Positions 60,163-64,000 of a stretch of DNA of 64,000 nucleotides are shown here, one piece after another; position 1 is the stretch's first letter, and each line of letters opens with the position of its first letter. The position numbers and the translations under genes are program-made. A model generated the notes under the pieces. That model made no database searches. It was given only the letters and a program-made list of their open reading frames with translations, and was not told where the DNA came from. The stretch lies in assembly GCF_900143025.1 (NCBI RefSeq), contig NZ_FRCT01000006.1, positions 1 to 64,000 on the forward strand, given 5' to 3'. This DNA comes from Ruminococcus flavefaciens. Lineage in GTDB: Bacteria > Bacillota > Clostridia > Oscillospirales > Ruminococcaceae.

Positions 60163-61077
60163 TCAAGCCCACGGCTTGACCGTGCCGATGATATCCTTGA
60201 CCGAGGCAATGCCCTTGCTGTCAAGCCATTCGTTCATTTCCTCGACTATCTTTACGGGAGCATACGGGTCTGTGAATATTGCTGCACCTACCTGTACTGC
60301 GGAGGCTCCTGCCATCATAAGCTCGATAGCGTCGCGTCCCGAGGATACGCCGCCCATACCGATAACAGGTATCTTTACGGCGTTTGCCACCTGCCATACC
60401 ATGCGTACAGCTATAGGGAATACGGCAGGACCGCTCATACCGCCTACATTATTATGGAGTATTGGTCTGCCTGTGTTTATATCTATCCTCATGCCGAGGA
60501 GAGTATTTATAAGTGATACCGCGTCAGCACCTGCGGCTTCAACGGATTTAGCGATATCGGCAATGCTTGTAACATTAGGTGAAAGCTTTACTACAAGAGG
60601 CTTCTTTGTAGCAGCACGTACCTTTTTCGTTACCTCTGCCGCCATTTCGCAGCTTGTTCCGAAGGCTGCACCGCCCTGCTTAACGTTTGGGCAGGAGATA
60701 TTCAGCTCTATCATGTGAACATCGGTATCCTCCAGCTTTGCGGCTACCTCTGCGCACTCGTCGGGAGTCGAGCCTGCGATATTTGCAAGGACTACAAGAT
60801 CCTTTGTGAGCAGGTAGGGGAGCTCGGTGTCGATAAAATGGTCGATACCGGGGTTCTGGAGTCCTACGGAATTGAGCATACCCGAGGGAGTTTCCGCAAT
60901 TCTCGGTGCGATATTACCTGTGCGGAGGTGGAGAGTAGTACCCTTTGTTGCAATGCCGCCAAGCTTGCTCAGCGGGAACAGCTCCTCATACTCTCTGCCG
61001 TAGCCGAATACGCCAGAGGCAGGGATTATAGGGTTCTTGAAGTCTACGCCGCAGACTTTTACGGAAAGATCAGCCAT
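60163..61077 (-). CDS. pyrD: Dihydroorotate dehydrogenase B, catalytic subunit
   Basis: A 304-residue FMN-binding class 1B DHODH of pyrimidine synthesis. The catalytic Cys lies in ELNISCPNVK; NPIIPASGVFGYG, VKLSPNV, NTLLGMRID and GMGGVSSGRDAIELMMAGASAVQVG are canonical. It works with PyrK as an NAD+-linked heterotetramer. Its ATG overlaps the pyrK stop by one base (TAATG), so translation is coupled. Confidence 0.95.
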   Translation of the reverse strand: MADLSVKVCGVDFKNPIIPASGVFGYGREYEELFPLSKLGGIATKGTTLHLRTGNIAPRIAETPSGMLNSVGLQNPGIDHFIDTELPYLLTKDLVVLANIAGSTPDECAEVAAKLEDTDVHMIELNISCPNVKQGGAAFGTSCEMAAEVTKKVRAATKKPLVVKLSPNVTSIADIAKSVEAAGADAVSLINTLLGMRIDINTGRPILHNNVGGMSGPAVFPIAVRMVWQVANAVKIPVIGMGGVSSGRDAIELMMAGASAVQVGAAIFTDPYAPVKIVEEMNEWLDSKGIASVKDIIGTVKPWA

Positions 61078-61847
61078 TACCAGATCACCTCCTCAGCATT
61101 GAATACAGGACCGTCCTTGCAGACATGAGCGAAGTATTCCTCGTCGTTCCTTACTGTGCGGCAGGCACAGCCGAGACAGGCACCTATACCGCAAGCCATA
61201 CGCTCTTCAAGGGATATCTGGCAGAATATGCCGTTTTCCTTGCATATAGCGGCAACGCCCTTTAACATTGGCATAGGTCCGCAGGCGTATACTGCGTCGA
61301 TGCCGCCTTTTTCGGCAAGCTCCTTCAGGGGCTGTGTTACAAAGCCGTGGATACCTGCCGAGCCGTCGTCGGTGCAGAGGATAGCTTCTGCGCCTGTTTT
61401 GCGGAAATCGTCCTGTAATATGACTGCGGAAGCGTTTCTGAAACCGCTTATTGCAACGGCTTTATTGCCGTAAGCCTTTGCGAGGGGGAGCATTGGAGGA
61501 GTTCCGATGCCGCCGCCTATAAGCACTACCTTATTATAAGAAGGGTCAACAGTGAAACCGTGTCCGAGGGGAGCGAGCATATCAATGAGATCGCCCTTGT
61601 TGAGCTTTGCTATCTCGGCAGTTCCTTCACCTCTTATTTCAAATACGATACGCAGAGTACCCTTTTCCTTGTCGATACCGCATATTGAAATAGGTCTGCG
61701 GAGAGTATAGCCCTTTGCCCTGATGTGGACGAACTGTCCCGGACAGGCTACAGCCGCCACCTCCGGACATGAGATGGTAAAGCTGTATATCTCACGGGCA
61801 ATTGCGGTTTTGTCAGCAATTATGTACTGACCCTGAGTATATTTCAT
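61077..61847 (-). CDS. pyrK: Dihydroorotate dehydrogenase B, electron-transfer subunit
   Basis: A 256-residue flavoprotein that passes electrons from PyrD to NAD+. FAD-binding LRRPISICGI, NAD-binding VLIGGGIGTPPMLPLAKA and a C-terminal [2Fe-2S] motif (CGIGACLGCACR plus a later Cys) are present. The start at 61847 follows AAGGAGG; an 8-residue upstream extension is rejected. First gene of the pair. Confidence 0.95.
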   Translation of the reverse strand: MKYTQGQYIIADKTAIAREIYSFTISCPEVAAVACPGQFVHIRAKGYTLRRPISICGIDKEKGTLRIVFEIRGEGTAEIAKLNKGDLIDMLAPLGHGFTVDPSYNKVVLIGGGIGTPPMLPLAKAYGNKAVAISGFRNASAVILQDDFRKTGAEAILCTDDGSAGIHGFVTQPLKELAEKGGIDAVYACGPMPMLKGVAAICKENGIFCQISLEERMACGIGACLGCACRTVRNDEEYFAHVCKDGPVFNAEEVIW

Positions 61848-61859
61848 ATTGACCTCCTT

Positions 61860-61985
61860 GGTTTTAGCCATTAGCCGTTAACCTTTAGCTGTTAGTCTGT
61901 TGAATGACATATCGTTACGTTTGATATGATATAACGGCGGAGCCGTTTCCTGAAGGCTAATAGCTAAGGGCTAAAGGCTTTATCT
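61860..61985. repeat. GCTAAAGGCTAA-type inverted repeat
   Basis: Left arm TTAGCCATTAGCCGTTAACC (61864-61883), right arm GGCTAATAGCTAAGGGCTAA (about 61955-61974), central ACGGCGGAGCCGT. Same arms as at 33952-34066 but a different interior. The rest of the 442-base gap (to 62230) is AT-rich with short GAAAAA repeats and a partial GCTGAAAAAC...TGAAATTCAATG copy (about 62152-62180), no gene. Confidence 0.75.
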
Positions 61986-62230
61986 TATTATACCATATTT
62001 TTTTAAACAAATCAACGTTCACGGAAAAAGATTTATCGTTTTTGGGTGAATATGATGTAAAAAAGTAAGGGCTTGGTTTGTACATATATTATAATAGAGG
62101 GAAACAACGACAGCATACGCAAAATATCATCTTGATATGAAAAAGTATGAAAAATGCTGAAAAACAATGAAATTCAATGATAAACTCAAAAAAAATCTGA
62201 AAAACAGGCTAAAATATCCCAGGATAACAT

Positions 62231-62259
62231 TTGCAGTTCATATGAACTTATGATATAAT
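62231..62259 (+). promoter_or_regulatory. Promoter of the DUF1836 gene with embedded palindrome
   Basis: TTGCAG (62231-62236), 17-base spacer, TATAAT (62254-62259) with TGa before it. The spacer holds a perfect palindrome AGTTCATATGAACT (62235-62248), a candidate operator. Confidence 0.7.
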
Positions 62260-62289
62260 CATATCATCGCAAGAGAGGAGATAACGACT

Positions 62290-62859
62290 ATGAACAGACT
62301 TATTCCCGGAACTACAATGAAATTTTCCGAGCAGGCTCGTGAATCGGCTTTTTCCGTGATCTCACCTGTTCTTGAAGCTACAGGCGGACTTACACTTTCC
62401 CAGCTCTCAAAGCTCACAGGGCTTGAAGGCACTACTATCCAGAACTGGATAAAGCGCGGCTGGGTATCCGCTACCAAGGGCAAAAAGTATTCGGAAAAGC
62501 AGATAATCCGCATACTTCTTATAAATATGCTCCGAAAGGCTATGAAGCTTGAGGACATTGCAAATCTTATGCGCTATATCAACGGCGATGTTGAGGATAC
62601 CTCAGATGATATCATAGAGGATATACTCCTTTATAATATCCTTTGCAGGATAATCTTTACAGCAGAGGACGAAGGGGCGTTCGATACCGAGCATATAAAA
62701 ACTCTGGTATCCCGTGAGTTAGCGGATTATTCCAAAGAGGTCAAGGAACTTGACAAGCTCCGAAAAGCCATGTATGTCATGGTTATGGGGTACAGGAGCG
62801 GTTGTCTGAGGACTGAAATGGAAAAGGGGCTCGAGGTCATTCTTGAAGGAATGAAATGA
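62290..62859 (+). CDS. DUF1836 domain regulator
   Basis: A 189-residue protein of the DUF1836 type with a MerR-like winged helix near the N-terminus (LSQLSKLTGLEGTTIQNWIKRGWVSATKGKKYSEKQ, about 37-75) and a helical remainder (LLINMLRKAMKLEDIANLMRYING...). The family is presumed to be transcriptional regulators. AGGAG precedes the start by nine bases. It heads a run of co-oriented genes: two small paralogues and an SPFH protein. Confidence 0.85.
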   Translation: MNRLIPGTTMKFSEQARESAFSVISPVLEATGGLTLSQLSKLTGLEGTTIQNWIKRGWVSATKGKKYSEKQIIRILLINMLRKAMKLEDIANLMRYINGDVEDTSDDIIEDILLYNILCRIIFTAEDEGAFDTEHIKTLVSRELADYSKEVKELDKLRKAMYVMVMGYRSGCLRTEMEKGLEVILEGMK

Positions 62860-62901
62860 TCGAAAAAATACATGATATCGGATATTAGGGAGGTTTAAGA
62901 A

Positions 62902-63099
62902 ATGAATGTTGTAACTGCATTACTAATGAGCAAAAAGAAAATAATCAAGCTGTTTGAAGTATCAAAGGCTTATTCCGAGGACAGTGCAAGGACACTTGAT
63001 GAATTGGGCATCTATAATCCCGAGGCTACCTTTGAATTGCTGTATGACAATGTCATTTCAGCAACAGAGGACGGAAAGTATTTTCTTAACAAAGTATAA
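62902..63099 (+). CDS. Small paralogue A (winged-helix-like)
   Basis: A 65-residue protein. K-rich N-terminal helix, then AYSEDSARTLDELGIYNPEATFELL and a VISATEDGKYFLN end. It is clearly paralogous to the next gene. The helix-helix-strand pattern suggests a small winged-helix domain. GGGAGG precedes the start. Function unknown. Confidence 0.75.
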   Translation: MNVVTALLMSKKKIIKLFEVSKAYSEDSARTLDELGIYNPEATFELLYDNVISATEDGKYFLNKV

Positions 63100-63139
63100 A
63101 AATACAGCATGATATACGGATGAAAAAGGGGGCTTTGTC

Positions 63140-63352
63140 ATGGCGTTCGTTCCGCCTGTTCCGCTTATCAGGAAGAAAAGGATAGTAAGGGCGCTTATGA
63201 AAGCAAACGCTTACTCGGAAGGCAGTGCCAGAAGGCTTGATGAAATAGGATTGTTCAATCCTTACGGATTCCCGCTTTTGACTGCCAGAATGATAAAGCG
63301 GAAGGTAATATCGGTTACCGATGATGGAAGGTATTATCTTAATAAGGGGTAA
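63140..63352 (+). CDS. Small paralogue B (winged-helix-like)
   Basis: A 70-residue basic protein sharing AYSEGSARRLDEIGLFNP and VISVTDDGRYYLN with the preceding gene, with an extra RMIKRK before the end. GGGGG lies before the ATG. Its last codons and stop are the first part of a 45-base tandem duplication. Confidence 0.75.
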   Translation: MAFVPPVPLIRKKRIVRALMKANAYSEGSARRLDEIGLFNPYGFPLLTARMIKRKVISVTDDGRYYLNKG

Positions 63353-63444
63353 AAAAGATTAATGTTGGGGTAAACGATCAGACTTAATAAGGGGTAAAAA
63401 AGATTAATGTTGGGGTAAACGATCAGACTTAATAAGGGGTAAAA
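63338..63444. repeat. Tandem 45-base duplication at the end of paralogue B
   Basis: Unit 1 63338-63382 and unit 2 63383-63427 are identical, followed by a 17-base partial third (to 63444). Each unit starts CTTAATAAGGGGTAA, which in unit 1 encodes the last residues and stop of paralogue B. Perfect identity suggests a recent event. Confidence 0.92.
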
Positions 63445-63486
63445 CATTCAAATACACTAATAAATACACATTAAAGGAGAATTATT

Positions 63487-64000
63487 ATGCCAATCAATGT
63501 TAGGGAGATCAATAATGCACCGAAGAAGCCAAGCTTTAAGGGTATAAAGTGGGCTGTTATAGGAATTGCCGCAGTTCTTGTAGCTGCAAATTCCTTTACC
63601 ATAGTGCCCGCAGGTAATACAGGTGTAGTTCTTACACTTGGCGAGGTATCATCAAATCCGCTTACAGAGGGTTTCCACATCAAAGCTCCGTTTGTTCAGA
63701 CGGTTGAGAAGATGTCCAACAAGATACAGGTGTTTGAAGCAAAGGCTACAGCGGTATCGCGTGACTTACAGACTGTAAACAGTGATATTGCCGTAAACTA
63801 CAGACTTATCTCTGATAAATCACCTGATATGTACAAGAATGTAGGTGTTGAATACAGCACTATACTCGTTTCTCCTGTTGTTCAGGAGTGCATGAAGTCT
63901 GCGACAGCAAAGTACAATGCAGAACAGCTCATTACAGAGCGTGAGGCAGTAAGTACCGAGGTAAAGACAGCGCTTGATGAAAAGCTCAATTCCTATGGTA
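63487..64000 (+). CDS. SPFH/prohibitin-domain membrane protein (cut by window end)
   Basis: At least 171 residues, continuing past the window. A short cytoplasmic N-terminus, one membrane helix (about 22-40, WAVIGIAAVLVAANSF), then VPAGNTGVVLTLGEVSSNPLTEGFHIKAP, the opening of an SPFH domain, and NYRLISDKSPDMYKNVG..YSTILVSPVVQECMKSATAKYNAEQLITERE as in HflC/prohibitin-type proteins. Such proteins form membrane rings that organise proteases or microdomains. AAAGGAG precedes the ATG at 63487. Confidence 0.85.
   Translation, partial: MPINVREINNAPKKPSFKGIKWAVIGIAAVLVAANSFTIVPAGNTGVVLTLGEVSSNPLTEGFHIKAPFVQTVEKMSNKIQVFEAKATAVSRDLQTVNSDIAVNYRLISDKSPDMYKNVGVEYSTILVSPVVQECMKSATAKYNAEQLITEREAVSTEVKTALDEKLNSYG

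Noticed and set aside
63338..63444. Short CRISPR or iteron-type array
   Set aside because: The units are directly abutting with no spacers, and the first one is coding; a simple tandem duplication explains it.
1..64000. tRNA, rRNA, transposase, integrase or phage genes
   Set aside because: None seen in any gap; the intergenic repeats contain no cloverleaf-like or rRNA sequence and no recombinase motifs occur in the proteins.

Overview
The window looks like chromosomal DNA of a fibre-degrading Ruminococcus of the R. flavefaciens / R. albus kind (inference from gene content, no database search). Four secreted proteins carry dockerin modules, two of them joined through long poly-threonine linkers. 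Glycogen synthase, a pyruvate formate-lyase activase, an alpha/beta small acid-soluble spore protein and a Crh-like HPr protein fit an anaerobic, at least ancestrally spore-forming clostridium. Promoters are close to the sigma-A consensus with 17-base spacers, and genes start after strong AGGAGG-type sites.

Layout. 0-6 kb: a zinc-ribbon membrane protein, a secreted protein behind a leader with an intrinsic terminator, a frameshifted small peptide gene, a degenerate receiver/GGDEF-like protein, two lipoproteins and the Crh-like protein. 6-16 kb: mtaB, full-length purL, a DUF285 (BspA-like) dockerin protein and glgA. 16-21 kb: a HAD hydrolase with small partners, and the trkA-trkH potassium uptake operon. 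21-25 kb: two adjacent leucine-rich-repeat/Thr-linker/dockerin proteins, the second with five Ig-like domains. 25-30 kb: the str operon (rpsL, rpsG, fusA) and tuf. 30-36 kb: an ABC exporter pair, asnB, and the coupled cca-pflA pair. 36-43 kb: an N-terminal dockerin attached to a Cthe_2159-type beta-helix, a zinc-ribbon/PASTA pseudokinase, and a coiled-coil membrane protein. 43-47 kb: a minus-strand operon of a small membrane protein, a 2-hydroxyacid dehydrogenase, proB, a dCMP-deaminase-like protein and proA. 47-51 kb: a PhoB/PhoR-type two-component pair and a rhodanese-TtcA-like fusion, flanked by repeat clusters. 51-60 kb: a large membrane protein, a spore protein, a secreted esterase-like hydrolase, an XRE regulator, a papain-like lipoprotein with trmL and a DegV protein, and ruvX. 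60-64 kb: pyrK-pyrD, a DUF1836 regulator, two small paralogues and the start of an SPFH-domain protein.

The intergenic spaces carry several dispersed repeat families: a ~100-base palindrome ending just before the ribosome binding sites of purL and glgA; modular TGTAGGGG hairpin units whose stems differ in sequence but keep pairing; GCTAAAGGCTAA-type flanks; and a CCCTTC/GAAGGGG element downstream of genes. No tRNA, rRNA, CRISPR array, transposase or phage gene was found. The least explained items are the pseudokinase, the leader and frameshifted peptide near 2-3.3 kb, the structurally conserved hairpin repeats, and the DUF1836/small-paralogue/SPFH cluster at the right end.
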